Origin: Streptomyces sp. HUAS 15-9
GTDB lineage: Bacteria > Actinomycetota > Actinomycetes > Streptomycetales > Streptomycetaceae
Assembly: GCF_025642155.1 (NCBI RefSeq)
Contig: NZ_CP106798.1
Location: 3,968,001-4,032,000 of the forward strand
Direction: 5' to 3'
Length of the DNA: 64,000 bases
Shown here: positions 43,447 through 51,758 of the stretch, in pieces
How the letters are laid out: every line of letters starts with the position of its first letter
Position numbering within the stretch: position 1 is the first letter of the stretch
The notes under the pieces: model-generated
Seen by the model: only the letters and a program-made list of their open reading frames with translations
The model's database searches: none
What the model was told of the DNA's origin: nothing
Made by a program: the position numbers and the translations under genes

Positions 43447-43507
43447 ACGACCGAGCCTGAGGCTGCCCCTCAGGGGTACGGAGCTGCTGCCGCTCGACCG
43501 GACTCAG

Positions 43508-43519
43508 GTGTGCTGTAGC
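43508..43519. other. Small hairpin at the possible left end of the TnpB element
   Basis: GTGCTGTAGCAC is a perfect 5-bp-stem palindrome with a 2-base loop, upstream of the TnpB-like gene. IS200/IS605-type elements have subterminal hairpins at their ends. I could not confirm a matching right-end hairpin, so the element's left boundary is not fixed. Confidence 0.3.
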
Positions 43520-43669
43520 ACGCATGAGTGACTACTGTCTGCCGGCCCGGGTCGCGCGGTCAGGCTTTTCACGGGAGCGAACGGGAGTTTGTGTTCCGAA
43601 TGCGTGACCTTCGCGGGCGGGGCTCGTTGGATGCCGTGACGGGTTCTTTGGCGCTGGTGGGGGTGAGGG

Positions 43670-45304
43670 GTGGGCGGGCTGCGGGAGGTGGCGGAGTCGT
43701 TCGTGGTGCCCGGACCGGCGGGGGTGGCGATCCGGGCCCGGCTGCGGGTGTCGCAGACGGACGCGGCGGTGCTCGGCGAGGTCGGCACGTTCCTCGGTGG
43801 GCTGGCCGCCGGTGATCTCGCGGTGCGTTCCCGTCAGGGGCTGGTCCACGATGGGGCCTCGTGGGCAGTGCGGAAACGGGGGCTGAGCGGAGGCTCGTCG
43901 GCGCGGTGGGCGGGCAGCATCACCAAGGCCACGCACGACCAGTGGGCGCTGGCCCGGCGTGGCCAGGTGGCCGAGATGGGATCGCTGCGGGGGGAGATCG
44001 CGCGCATCGAGGCGCGGCTGGCCCGGCCGCTGGGCGCCAAGGCGGACAAGCGGGCGGGGCTGCCGCGTGGTTTCGGCTCGCGGGCGCAGTGGCATGCCAA
44101 GTCCCGCCGCCTGCATGTGCTGAAGGACCGGCTGGCTGGGCTGGAGGCGGACTGGGCGGCGGGCCGGGTGCACGTGGTGCGCGGCGGCAAGCACCTCGCG
44201 CGGCTGCGCCGCCATCTCGACGAGGCGGGGCTCACCGAGCATGCCTGGCGGGAGCGATGGCGGGCGGCGCGGATGTTCCTGGCCGCTGACGGAGAGTCCG
44301 GCAAGCGCTTCGGCAACGAGACCATCCGCATCACCGACACCGGACAGGCCTCCATCCGGCTCCCGGCTGCCCTCGCCCGTCTGGCCAACGCCCCGCACGG
44401 CCGGTACGTACTGGAGGCGACCGCGGAGTTCAAGCACCGGCGCGAGGAATGGGCGGACCGGATCACCGCCAACCGGGCGGTGGCCTACCGCATCCACCAC
44501 GACACCGTGCGTGGCCGCTGGTATGTCACCGCGTCCTGGCAGCGCGCCCCCATTCCGGTGCGGCCGCTGGATGCGGCTCTCGCGCGCGGTGTGGTGGCGG
44601 TGGACATGAACGACGACCACCTCGCCGCCAGGCAACTGGACCCGCACGGCAACCCGGTCGGCGAGCCCCGGCGCTTCTTCTACGACCTGTCCGGCACCAC
44701 CGCGCACCGGGACGCCCAGATCCGCCACGCACTGACCCGGCTGCTCCACCACACCCGCCGCACCGGCGCCACCGCGATCGCGATCGAGGACCTCGACTTC
44801 ACCGACGGCAGGTCCCGGGAGAAGTACGGGCGCAACAAGCGCTTCCGCCGCCTGATCTCCCGCTTCCCCACCGCCCGCCTCAAGGCCCGGCTGACGGCGA
44901 TGGCCGCGGAACAGGGCATCGCACTCGTCGCGGTCGACCCGGCCTACACCTCCCGGTGGGGCGCCCAGCACTGGCAGCAGCCCCTGACCGCCAAGAACCG
45001 ACAGACCACGCGCCACGACGCGGCAGCCGTGGCCATCGGACGACGCGCCCTCGGGCACCCGATCCGGCGACGGACGACACCGCCCCGTACCCACCAGAGC
45101 GATGGATACGGGCATCGGACCGCCCAGGCCGGACCGGAAACCCGCAGGCGTGAGGAAACCCGCCCCCGCATTCCCGGACCACGCACAAGATGCGCGCCGC
45201 CCGGACGCGGAACGAAAGCGGGCGACCAGCGTGCCCAACACCGCTCGGGACACGCGGCTGAGCAGCAGTCCTGGCACCAGGACTCACTCCCACTCAGTCT
45301 CTAG
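43670..45304 (+). CDS. TnpB-like protein of the IS200/IS605 group, no zinc finger
   Basis: A 544-aa protein. The start is GTG (VGGLREVAESF), though earlier GTGs exist. The RuvC-like catalytic residues are D312 (VVAVDMNDDH), E373 (IAIEDLDF) and D450 (RQTTRHDAAAVAIGRRALG). Canonical TnpB has CxxC pairs between the second and third motifs; here the segment reads VDPAYTSRWGAQHW with no cysteines. After about residue 462 the tail has far less G/C at third codon positions than the rest, suggesting it is not ordinary coding DNA and may be the omega-RNA/right-end region. No TnpA is near. Its TAG overlaps the stop of the M1 peptidase gene in CTAG. Confidence 0.82.
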   Translation: MGGLREVAESFVVPGPAGVAIRARLRVSQTDAAVLGEVGTFLGGLAAGDLAVRSRQGLVHDGASWAVRKRGLSGGSSARWAGSITKATHDQWALARRGQVAEMGSLRGEIARIEARLARPLGAKADKRAGLPRGFGSRAQWHAKSRRLHVLKDRLAGLEADWAAGRVHVVRGGKHLARLRRHLDEAGLTEHAWRERWRAARMFLAADGESGKRFGNETIRITDTGQASIRLPAALARLANAPHGRYVLEATAEFKHRREEWADRITANRAVAYRIHHDTVRGRWYVTASWQRAPIPVRPLDAALARGVVAVDMNDDHLAARQLDPHGNPVGEPRRFFYDLSGTTAHRDAQIRHALTRLLHHTRRTGATAIAIEDLDFTDGRSREKYGRNKRFRRLISRFPTARLKARLTAMAAEQGIALVAVDPAYTSRWGAQHWQQPLTAKNRQTTRHDAAAVAIGRRALGHPIRRRTTPPRTHQSDGYGHRTAQAGPETRRREETRPRIPGPRTRCAPPGRGTKAGDQRAQHRSGHAAEQQSWHQDSLPLSL

Positions 45305-46716
45305 GAACGGTGGTCCGGCTTGCCGTTTCCGTACAGCCAGTCTTCCCAGATGGCGTCGAAGTCCTTGTCCGGGGCCATCTTCTCGACGTAAGCCGTGAAC
45401 TGGGCCGTGTCCGCGTTGCCGTGCCGGTGGGCGGCCGCCCAGCCCTGGATGATGTCGTAGAACGTGTCGTCACCGACCTTCTGCCGGATCTTCTGCAGGA
45501 CCATCGCGCCGCGCTCGTAGACCGGGCTGTCGGAGATGTGCGCGGCACCGGACGGCTTCGCCGGCGGGTAGGCCCAGACGGCCTTGGCCTGGTCGGCGTT
45601 GTCGAAGTGGTCGCCGTCGTAGACCGCGTCGAAGGTCTGCTGCACGGTGTCGCCGCCGTGGTCCTCCTCCCACAGCCACTCCGCGTACGTCGCGAAGCCC
45701 TCGTTGAGCCACATGTCCCGCCAGCTCTTCGGCGTGACGGAGTCGCCGTACCACTGGTGGGCGAGCTCGTGGACGAGGGTCCCGGTGTCGGGGGCGCCGG
45801 GGAAGACCGGGCGGTTCTGGGTCTCCAGGGCGTACTCCACGTCCTCGGGGCGGTCGACGATCGCGCCGGTGGAGGAGAAGGGGTACGGGCCGAAGTTGTA
45901 CTCCTCCCACTCCATGATCTCGGGGATCTTCGCGAGCACCTTGCGGCTCGCCCCGGTCTGCTTCGGGTCGACGGCGACGTAGACGGGCAGTCCGCTCTTG
46001 GTGCTGTAGCGGGTGATGTCGTAGTGGCCGATGGCGACCGTGGCGACATAGGTCGCCATCGGCTGGGCGGTGTGCCAGGTGAAGGTGGTACGCCCGCCGG
46101 TGGTCCGCTCGCTCGTCAACTCCCCGTTGGAGACGGCCTGCAGGCCCTTCGGCACGGTGACGGCTATGTCGTACGTCGCCTTGTCGGAGGGGTGGTCGTT
46201 GCCGGGGAACCATGCCATGGAGCCGGTGGGTTCGCCGAGGGCGAGCGCACCGTCCGCCGTGCGCAGCCAGCCCTCCTCGGAGCCGTCCGGATCGGTGATC
46301 TTCTTCGGGATGCCGGAGTAGCGGACCGTGGTGCTGAAGGTCTCCCCCTTGTCCAGGTCGTCGTGGGGGCGGACGGTCAGCTCCTGGCCGGTGCGGTTGA
46401 CGCGGGCGTCCTTGCCCTCCACGGTGACGTCCTCGACGTCCAGGCCCTTCAGGTCCAGGTCGAAGGCGGACAGGTCCTCCGTGGCGCGGGCGGTGATCAC
46501 GGCCTTGCCAGTGAGGCGGTGGGTGTCGGGGGCGTAGGAGAGGGTGAGGTCGTAGTGGGTGACGTCGTATCCGCCGTTGCCCGCCTTGGGGAAGTACGGG
46601 TCGTGCACGCCGGAGCCGCCAGGGGTGCCGTGCACGCCGCCGTCGCACGCGGTCAGGACGAGCTGGAGGGCGAGGGCACCGGCGGCGACCGGGACAAGGC
46701 GCGCGGATCTGGACAT
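45301..46716 (-). CDS. M1-family zinc metallopeptidase, secreted lipoprotein
   Basis: A 471-aa protein. A signal peptide with lipobox LTAC (Cys24) follows a basic start (MSRSARL), so the mature protein is anchored outside. The N-terminal domain (VTHYDLTLSYAPDTHRLTGKAVITA) is the M1 beta-saddle. The active site is HELAHQWYGDSV with the second Glu in WLNEGFATYAEWLWEE. The usual exopeptidase GAMEN motif is not seen. It is shorter than aminopeptidase N and lacks the C-terminal helical domain. The 3' end abuts the TnpB-like gene, sharing a CTAG stop. Confidence 0.93.
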   Translation of the reverse strand: MSRSARLVPVAAGALALQLVLTACDGGVHGTPGGSGVHDPYFPKAGNGGYDVTHYDLTLSYAPDTHRLTGKAVITARATEDLSAFDLDLKGLDVEDVTVEGKDARVNRTGQELTVRPHDDLDKGETFSTTVRYSGIPKKITDPDGSEEGWLRTADGALALGEPTGSMAWFPGNDHPSDKATYDIAVTVPKGLQAVSNGELTSERTTGGRTTFTWHTAQPMATYVATVAIGHYDITRYSTKSGLPVYVAVDPKQTGASRKVLAKIPEIMEWEEYNFGPYPFSSTGAIVDRPEDVEYALETQNRPVFPGAPDTGTLVHELAHQWYGDSVTPKSWRDMWLNEGFATYAEWLWEEDHGGDTVQQTFDAVYDGDHFDNADQAKAVWAYPPAKPSGAAHISDSPVYERGAMVLQKIRQKVGDDTFYDIIQGWAAAHRHGNADTAQFTAYVEKMAPDKDFDAIWEDWLYGNGKPDHRS

Positions 46717-46792
46717 GTCAGAGATCCTACGGGGCGCAGGTGGCGGTCGGGGCGTGCCGGCGACCGGATGCGGCCGTGACACCATCACGTAC

Positions 46793-47293
46793 GTGCTCGA
46801 CATCGGCTATGCCCTCTCCAACCGTTTCCCCGACCCGCCGCAGACGGACTACCGGCGCGCGGACGTGCATGCACTGCGGCACGATCTGTTCTGCGGGGAC
46901 GTGTATCTGGCCGACACCGAGAAGGACCGGGAGCTGTCCACAGCCTGGGGATGGGTGCCGGTGCTGGACTTCGCGTGGGCGCTGTGCGACATCGTGGAGC
47001 GGATCGACCGGGACCCGGCGGGCTCCCGCGCCGCGCGCCCGCAGCGGGCGGAACTGGACTTCACCGAGTCGACCGACCGGATGCTCTTCGAGCGGCGCTT
47101 CGGGTGGGTGGACATCGAGTCCGACTGGATGCCGGCCGAGGAGGCGCCGCTCACCTTCTCCCACGCGGAACTGCGCCGCGAGGCACGGGACTTCCTCCAC
47201 GACCTGCTCGCCGACCTGACCGACCTGCACGAGGCTCTGGCCGAGAATCCGGCGATCTGGACACTGCAGGCGCGCTTCCCGCGAGTGCCGTGA
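46793..47293 (+). CDS. Hypothetical 166-aa protein
   Basis: A 166-aa frame starting at GTG (VLDIGYALSNRFPD). It has a mixed alpha/beta N-terminus (DIGYALSNRF, FCGDVYLADT), a W-rich stretch (WGWVPVLDFAWALCDIV), and a C-terminal helix (HAELRREARDFLHDLLADLTDLHEALAE). This looks like an immunity-type or DUF7878-like actinobacterial protein, but I am not certain. It is divergent from the M1 peptidase gene, with 76 bases between starts. Confidence 0.75.
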   Translation: MLDIGYALSNRFPDPPQTDYRRADVHALRHDLFCGDVYLADTEKDRELSTAWGWVPVLDFAWALCDIVERIDRDPAGSRAARPQRAELDFTESTDRMLFERRFGWVDIESDWMPAEEAPLTFSHAELRREARDFLHDLLADLTDLHEALAENPAIWTLQARFPRVP

Positions 47294-47308
47294 GCTGTGC
47301 CGACCGCC

Positions 47309-47328
47309 CTGGGGGCTGGCGCCCCCAG
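47309..47328. terminator. Hairpin between convergent genes
   Basis: CTGGGGGC and GCCCCCAG form an 8-bp stem with a 4-base loop just after the 166-aa gene. It lies between that gene and the convergent pentapeptide gene. The rest of the gap is GC-rich text common in Streptomyces spacers. Confidence 0.6.
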
Positions 47329-47404
47329 CCCCCCTCTTCGGCCTGAACGGCCTCGTCCTCAATCTCCCCCAAGCTCTACGAGCAGGGGGTTCCCCCACGG
47401 CCGG

Positions 47405-48079
47405 TCACTCCACCCGGATTCCCAGCTCCGCCGCCAACACCGGCGCCAGATCCACCAGTTGGCCAGGGCTGATCACCGCCCCGGACAATTGTCCCACTCC
47501 TCGGGCGATGTCCAGCGAAGCGACCCCGCGCAGGTCCACGTCCGTCAGTGTCGCCCCGTTGAAGTCCACCCCCTTCAGCGCGCAGTCCACGAACTCGACC
47601 CGCTCCAGCCGTGCGCCCCCGAAGTCCGGTTCGACCAGGACGCAGCCCTCGAAGACGACGTCCTTGAGCTTCGCCTTGCGGAGGTTGAGGTAGTCGATCT
47701 TGCCGCCGCGGATCAGCACACGTTCCAGCACGGCACCGTGCAACTGCGTGCCGCCCAGTCGCGCGTCGACGAGTTCGACGTCACGCAGCGTCGACTCCGC
47801 GAGGTACGTGCCGACCCCTCTTATCCCGGTGAGGACCGTGTCGAGGATGCGCGCGTGGTGCAGTCGCGTCTCGTCGAAGGCGCAGCCCGTCAGCGCGCAG
47901 TCCATGAAGCGGGCGCCCCCGCCGTCCTGCCCGGCGAAGTCCGCCTCCCGGAACTCCACCCCGTCGTAGTCCCCGTCCGGCTCCAGCCCGCCCCCGGTGT
48001 ACGCCTCCAGCAGCGGCAGCCGCACCTCCGGCCGCCGCGCCGACCGCACCCCTGCCCCACCCGTCGCTCTCCTCGCCAT
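47405..48079 (-). CDS. Pentapeptide-repeat protein
   Basis: A 224-aa protein starting MARRATGGAGVRSARRPE. From about residue 35 it shows A(D/N)LXX-like repeats of the pentapeptide type: VEFREADFAGQDGGGARFMDCALTGCAFDETRLHHARILDT, then LRDVELVDARLGGTQLHGAVLERV. These form a right-handed quadrilateral beta-helix. Some members mimic DNA and bind gyrase (Qnr, MfpA), but this one is not assigned. An earlier ATG (48142) is disfavoured because the extension is unlike the family. Confidence 0.9.
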   Translation of the reverse strand: MARRATGGAGVRSARRPEVRLPLLEAYTGGGLEPDGDYDGVEFREADFAGQDGGGARFMDCALTGCAFDETRLHHARILDTVLTGIRGVGTYLAESTLRDVELVDARLGGTQLHGAVLERVLIRGGKIDYLNLRKAKLKDVVFEGCVLVEPDFGGARLERVEFVDCALKGVDFNGATLTDVDLRGVASLDIARGVGQLSGAVISPGQLVDLAPVLAAELGIRVE

Positions 48080-48210
48080 GCCCCTATGCTGCACCCCGCC
48101 ACTGACAATCGCCCCGACCTGCACAAACACCGGCGATGTCACATTTCGGCGGCGCCGGCGGTCATATCTGCGAAGAAGAGGCGACCCCGAGCAGAGGGAG
48201 ACATCCGCCC

Positions 48211-49371
48211 ATGCAACGAATCACCGTCGTCGGCGGCGGCCTCGCCGGACTCACCGCGGCGATCACCGCCGCCGAGGCGGGCGCCAAGGTCACCGTGCAC
48301 GAAGCCCACCACACCCTCGGCGGGCGGGCACGGACCACCGAGGGCCCGTACCGCACGAACGAAGGCCCGCACGCCCTCTACAACGGCGGCCCGCACTGGG
48401 TCTGGCTCAAACAGCGCGACCTCATAGGACCGGTCGCTCCGGTCCCGCCCCTGGAGGCGGCCCGGCTGCGGCTGCGCCATCACGGGGTGCTGCGCCGCAC
48501 CCCGCCCTTCGCGATGCTCAAGCTGCTGCGGCGCAGCGCCCAACAGGCGCCCGTCGACGTGGACTTCATGAGCTGGGCGACACGGCAGGCGGGCGAGGAA
48601 GGGGCGCGTGCCGCCGCCAACTACTCGGCCGTCGCCCTCTTCCACCACGACCCGGGCGCCCTGTCCGCCGCCTTCGTGCAGCAACGTCTGCGCCGCGCCA
48701 CCAAGTTGCCGCCGGAGGCGCACTATCCGCGCGGCGGCTGGGCCAACGTCATCGACCGGATGGCCGCACGGGCCTGGAACCTCGGGGTGCGGATGGAGAC
48801 CCTGTCCCGGGTCGACGCCCTGCCCACCGGCACACCCGTGGTCGTCGCCACCTCCCTGGACGCGGCCCGGCGCCTGCTGAAGGACGACTCGCTGACCTGG
48901 ACCGGTGGCCGCAGTGCCCTCATCGACCTGGCCCTGCGCACCCGGCGCGGTGACGCGTTCGCCGTGTCCGATCTCGACGCGCCCGGGTGGCTGGAGCGGT
49001 TCACCGCGCAGGACCGTTCGCTCGCCCCGGCCGGTGAGCAGCTCGTGCAGGGGCAGATCCCGATCGGTCCCGGCGAGTCCCGGGCCGACGGCATCGCCCG
49101 TGCCGAGCGGCTGCTCGACCTGGCCTTCGAGGGGTGGCGGGAGCGGGTCACCTGGCGGCGCGAGGCGCTCGCCAACGGCCGTACCGGTGCCGTGGACCTG
49201 CCGGGCACCAGCTGGCGCGACCGGCCCGCCATCGACCGCGGCGACGGCGTCTATCTCGCCGGTGACCAGGTCGCCGCCCCCGGCGTGCTGTCGGAGGTGT
49301 CCTTCAACAGCGCCCTCACCGCCGTGTCACTGGCCCTCGGCCGGCACGCCCTTGACCTCAGGCGTGCTTGA
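48211..49371 (+). CDS. FAD-dependent oxidoreductase (phytoene dehydrogenase-like)
   Basis: A 386-aa protein with an N-terminal Rossmann fold, VVGGGLAGLTAAITAAEAGAKVTVHEA, and the GGRARTTEGPY segment of the amine oxidase/phytoene-desaturase group. The C-terminal FAD motif reads GVYLAGDQVAAPGVLSEVSFNSALTAVSLAL. Substrate unknown; NAD(P)-binding or desaturase chemistry is usual. The last codons form one arm of a strong hairpin. Confidence 0.9.
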   Translation: MQRITVVGGGLAGLTAAITAAEAGAKVTVHEAHHTLGGRARTTEGPYRTNEGPHALYNGGPHWVWLKQRDLIGPVAPVPPLEAARLRLRHHGVLRRTPPFAMLKLLRRSAQQAPVDVDFMSWATRQAGEEGARAAANYSAVALFHHDPGALSAAFVQQRLRRATKLPPEAHYPRGGWANVIDRMAARAWNLGVRMETLSRVDALPTGTPVVVATSLDAARRLLKDDSLTWTGGRSALIDLALRTRRGDAFAVSDLDAPGWLERFTAQDRSLAPAGEQLVQGQIPIGPGESRADGIARAERLLDLAFEGWRERVTWRREALANGRTGAVDLPGTSWRDRPAIDRGDGVYLAGDQVAAPGVLSEVSFNSALTAVSLALGRHALDLRRA

Positions 49372-49381
49372 GGTCAAGGGC
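49348..49381 (+). terminator. Strong hairpin across the stop codon of the FAD enzyme gene
   Basis: GCCCTTGACCTCA (49348-49360) pairs perfectly with TGAGGTCAAGGGC (49369-49381), a 13-bp stem with an 8-base loop, with the TGA stop inside. It is probably a terminator formed partly from coding sequence, and it marks the border with the MFS remnant. Confidence 0.8.
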
Positions 49382-49410
49382 GGCCCCCTGCGGGAGGCGG
49401 TCCTGGCTCC

Positions 49411-49869
49411 ATGACCCGGGCGTCTTCGCCGGTCGTCCTGACCGGGCTGGCCGTCGGCTCCTCGTACGACACCGAGATCCTGCCCGCCCTGCTCCTGGTG
49501 GGCCTCGGCATGGGCCTGACCTTCATGCCGATCTTCGCGACGGCCACCGCGGGGGTCGCGCCGCAGGACGCGGGGGTCACCTCGGCGACCGTCAACACCT
49601 CGCAGCAGGTCGGCGGTTCGATCGGTACGGCGCTGCTCAACACGATCGCCACCACCAGCAGTGCCGCCTGCATCGCCGCGCACCTGCACGGCCCCGCCCG
49701 GCGGGCGACCGTGGTCCCCGAGGGCGTCGTGCACGGCTACACGGTCGCCATCTGGTGGGCCGCGGGCCTCATGCTCCTGGCGGGCCTGGTCGCGGGCCTG
49801 ATGGTCACCTCGAAGCCGCCCACGCACGAGGCTCCCGCGCACGCCCCCGTGCCCGAGTCAGCGCTCTGA
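49411..49869 (+). pseudogene. C-terminal remnant of a DHA2-type MFS drug exporter
   Basis: A 152-codon frame that matches only the last third of EmrB/QacA-type 14-helix exporters: LPALLLVGLGMGLTFMPIFATATAGVAPQDAGVTSATVNTSQQVGGSIGTALLNTIA and a last helix IWWAAGLMLLAGLVAGLMV. The first 330 or more residues are missing. Expression as a transporter is not expected. The end overlaps the convergent GNAT gene by 12 bases. Confidence 0.88.
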
Positions 49870-50340
49870 CCCGCCCAGGTCGGCCAGCGGCCCGTCGGTC
49901 AGCCGGTACACCGTCCACTCGTCCTGCGGACGGGCACCGAGGGCCTCGTAGAAGCCGATCGCGGGCCGGTTCCAGTCGAGGACCGACCACTCCAGGCGCT
50001 CGTATCCGCGCTCCACACAGATCCGGGCCAGCTCGGTGAGCAGTGCCCGGCCGTGGCCGCCGCCGCGGGCCGAGGGGCGGACGTAGAGGTCCTCCAGGTA
50101 GATGCCGTGGACCCCGCGCCAGGTGGAGAAGCTCAGGAACCACAGGGCGAACCCGACCGTCGTGCCGGTCGCCTCGTCCACCGCCACGTGCGCGAAGACG
50201 GCGGGACGCTCGCCGAAGAGGGCGGTGCGCAACTGTTCCTCGGTCGCCCTCGCCTCCTGCGGGGCCTTCTCGTACTCGGCGAGCTCGCGGATCAGGGCGT
50301 GGATGACAGGTATGTCCGAGGGGTTCGCGGTGCGGATCAT
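49858..50340 (-). CDS. GNAT family N-acetyltransferase
   Basis: A 160-aa acetyltransferase of the diamine acetyltransferase (SpeG/SSAT2-like) subgroup: IRTANPSDIPVIHALIRELAEYEKAP, EDLYVRPSARGGGHGRALL (acetyl-CoA loop) and WSVLDWNRPAIGFYEALGA. Full length. It is two bases downstream of the FAD oxidoreductase gene, which resembles gamma-glutamylputrescine oxidase, so polyamine metabolism is a reasonable guess for both. Confidence 0.9.
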   Translation of the reverse strand: MIRTANPSDIPVIHALIRELAEYEKAPQEARATEEQLRTALFGERPAVFAHVAVDEATGTTVGFALWFLSFSTWRGVHGIYLEDLYVRPSARGGGHGRALLTELARICVERGYERLEWSVLDWNRPAIGFYEALGARPQDEWTVYRLTDGPLADLGGSER

Positions 50341-50342
50341 GG

Positions 50343-51749
50343 TCAGTTCCGTCCCGCCACCCGGTCGGCGATCCGGGCCAGCCGTGACGACTCCGAGCCC
50401 GGGTGCAGGCGCTCGCGCTCGTCGGCGGCGCGATAGGTGGCGTACATGCCCTGCACGCCGAGCCAGCGGAAGGGCTCGGGCTCCCATTTGCGCACCTTGT
50501 GCCCCACCCACGGCAGGTCCGTCAGCTCGGTGCGGCCGCCCTGGCCGGAGTCCTGCTGGACCAGGTCGCACAGGGTGCGCCCGGCGAGATGGGTGGTCGC
50601 GACGCCCGAGCCGACATATCCGCCCGCCCAGCCGAGGCCGGTCGAGCGGTCCAGGGTGACCGTCGCGCACCAGTCGCGCGGCACCCCGAGCACCCCGGAC
50701 CAGGCGTGTTCGACACGGACACCGGCCAGGGCCGGGAAGAACCGGACGAGGATCTCCCGCAGCGCCTCGATCGTCGTCTCCTGCGTCCGCCCGTCGTTGT
50801 CCGTGCGCGAGCCGAAGCGGTACGGCACCCCGCGCCCGCCGAGCGCGATCCGGCCGTCGGCGGTGCGCTGGGCGTACATATAGGCGTGCGCCATGTCGCC
50901 CAGGGTCTCCCGGCCGTCCCAGCCGACGCTCTGCCACTGCTCGTCGGTGAGCGGCTCGGTGGCGATCATCGAGGAGTTCATCGGCAGCCAGGTGCGCCGG
51001 TGGCCCTTCAGGTTCGCTGTGAAGCCCTCGGTGCAGCGCAGCACGTAGGGGGCGCGGACGGTGCCGTACGGGGTCACGGCGTGCATCGGGCGGATCTCGG
51101 TCACCGGGGTCGACTCGTGGATGGTGACGCCGAGCGCCTCCGCGGCCGCCGCGAGCCCCTTGACCAGCTTCACCGGGTGCAGCCGGGCCCCGTGCGGGGT
51201 CCAGCTGGAGCCCACGGCGTCGGCGACCCGGATCCGCTCGCGCGTCTCGCGGGCGCCGTACAGCTCGCGGTCCTTCTCGCCGTACGACAGCTCGTGCTCG
51301 TGGAACGCCTTCAGCCGCGCCAACTGCGCGGGCGTGGTCGCCACTTCCAGCACGCCGCCCTTGTGCAGGTCGGCGTCGATGCCTTCGGCCACGGTGACCG
51401 CGACGACCTCGTCGACGGTGTCGTTCATCGCCTTCTGCAGCCGCACCGCGGCCTCGTGGCCGTGCAGTTTCGCGTACCGGTCGCGGCCCGCGATGCCGTT
51501 GTAGAGCCAGCCTCCGTTGCGCCCGGAGGCGCCGTAGCCGCAGAACTTCTGCTCCAGCACGGTGATACGGAGGAAGGGGGCGGCCTTCTTGAGGTAGTAC
51601 GCGGTCCACAGTCCCGTGTAGCCACCGCCGACGATCACGACGTCGGCGGTCGCGTCACCGGGCAGCGGCTCCCGGACCTCCGGGAGGCCGTCGTCCGCGA
51701 ACCAGAAGGAGATGCCACCGTTGACGACACTGCTTGCCGTGCTGCTCAT
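50343..51749 (-). CDS. FAD-dependent amine oxidoreductase (DAO/PuuB-like)
   Basis: A 468-aa protein. VVIVGGGYTGLWTAYYL is the FAD Rossmann motif; YGASGRNGGWLYNG and CTEGFTANLKGHRRTWLPMNSSMIATEPL are typical of the gamma-glutamylputrescine oxidase group of DAO enzymes; the end contains GLGWAGGYVGSGVATTHLAGRTL. The start MSSTASSVVNGG gives normal length. Acts on primary or secondary amines. It is followed by the GNAT gene two bases away. Confidence 0.92.
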   Translation of the reverse strand: MSSTASSVVNGGISFWFADDGLPEVREPLPGDATADVVIVGGGYTGLWTAYYLKKAAPFLRITVLEQKFCGYGASGRNGGWLYNGIAGRDRYAKLHGHEAAVRLQKAMNDTVDEVVAVTVAEGIDADLHKGGVLEVATTPAQLARLKAFHEHELSYGEKDRELYGARETRERIRVADAVGSSWTPHGARLHPVKLVKGLAAAAEALGVTIHESTPVTEIRPMHAVTPYGTVRAPYVLRCTEGFTANLKGHRRTWLPMNSSMIATEPLTDEQWQSVGWDGRETLGDMAHAYMYAQRTADGRIALGGRGVPYRFGSRTDNDGRTQETTIEALREILVRFFPALAGVRVEHAWSGVLGVPRDWCATVTLDRSTGLGWAGGYVGSGVATTHLAGRTLCDLVQQDSGQGGRTELTDLPWVGHKVRKWEPEPFRWLGVQGMYATYRAADERERLHPGSESSRLARIADRVAGRN

Positions 51750-51758
51750 GGGCGGACG

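Noticed and set aside
43528..43815. A 95-codon frame before the TnpB-like gene
   Set aside because: It is in a different frame from the transposase and reads as Gly/Arg low complexity; more likely untranslated element DNA.
47294..47404. Small gene in the gap before the pentapeptide gene
   Set aside because: The text is a hairpin plus a common Streptomyces spacer with no coding signature.
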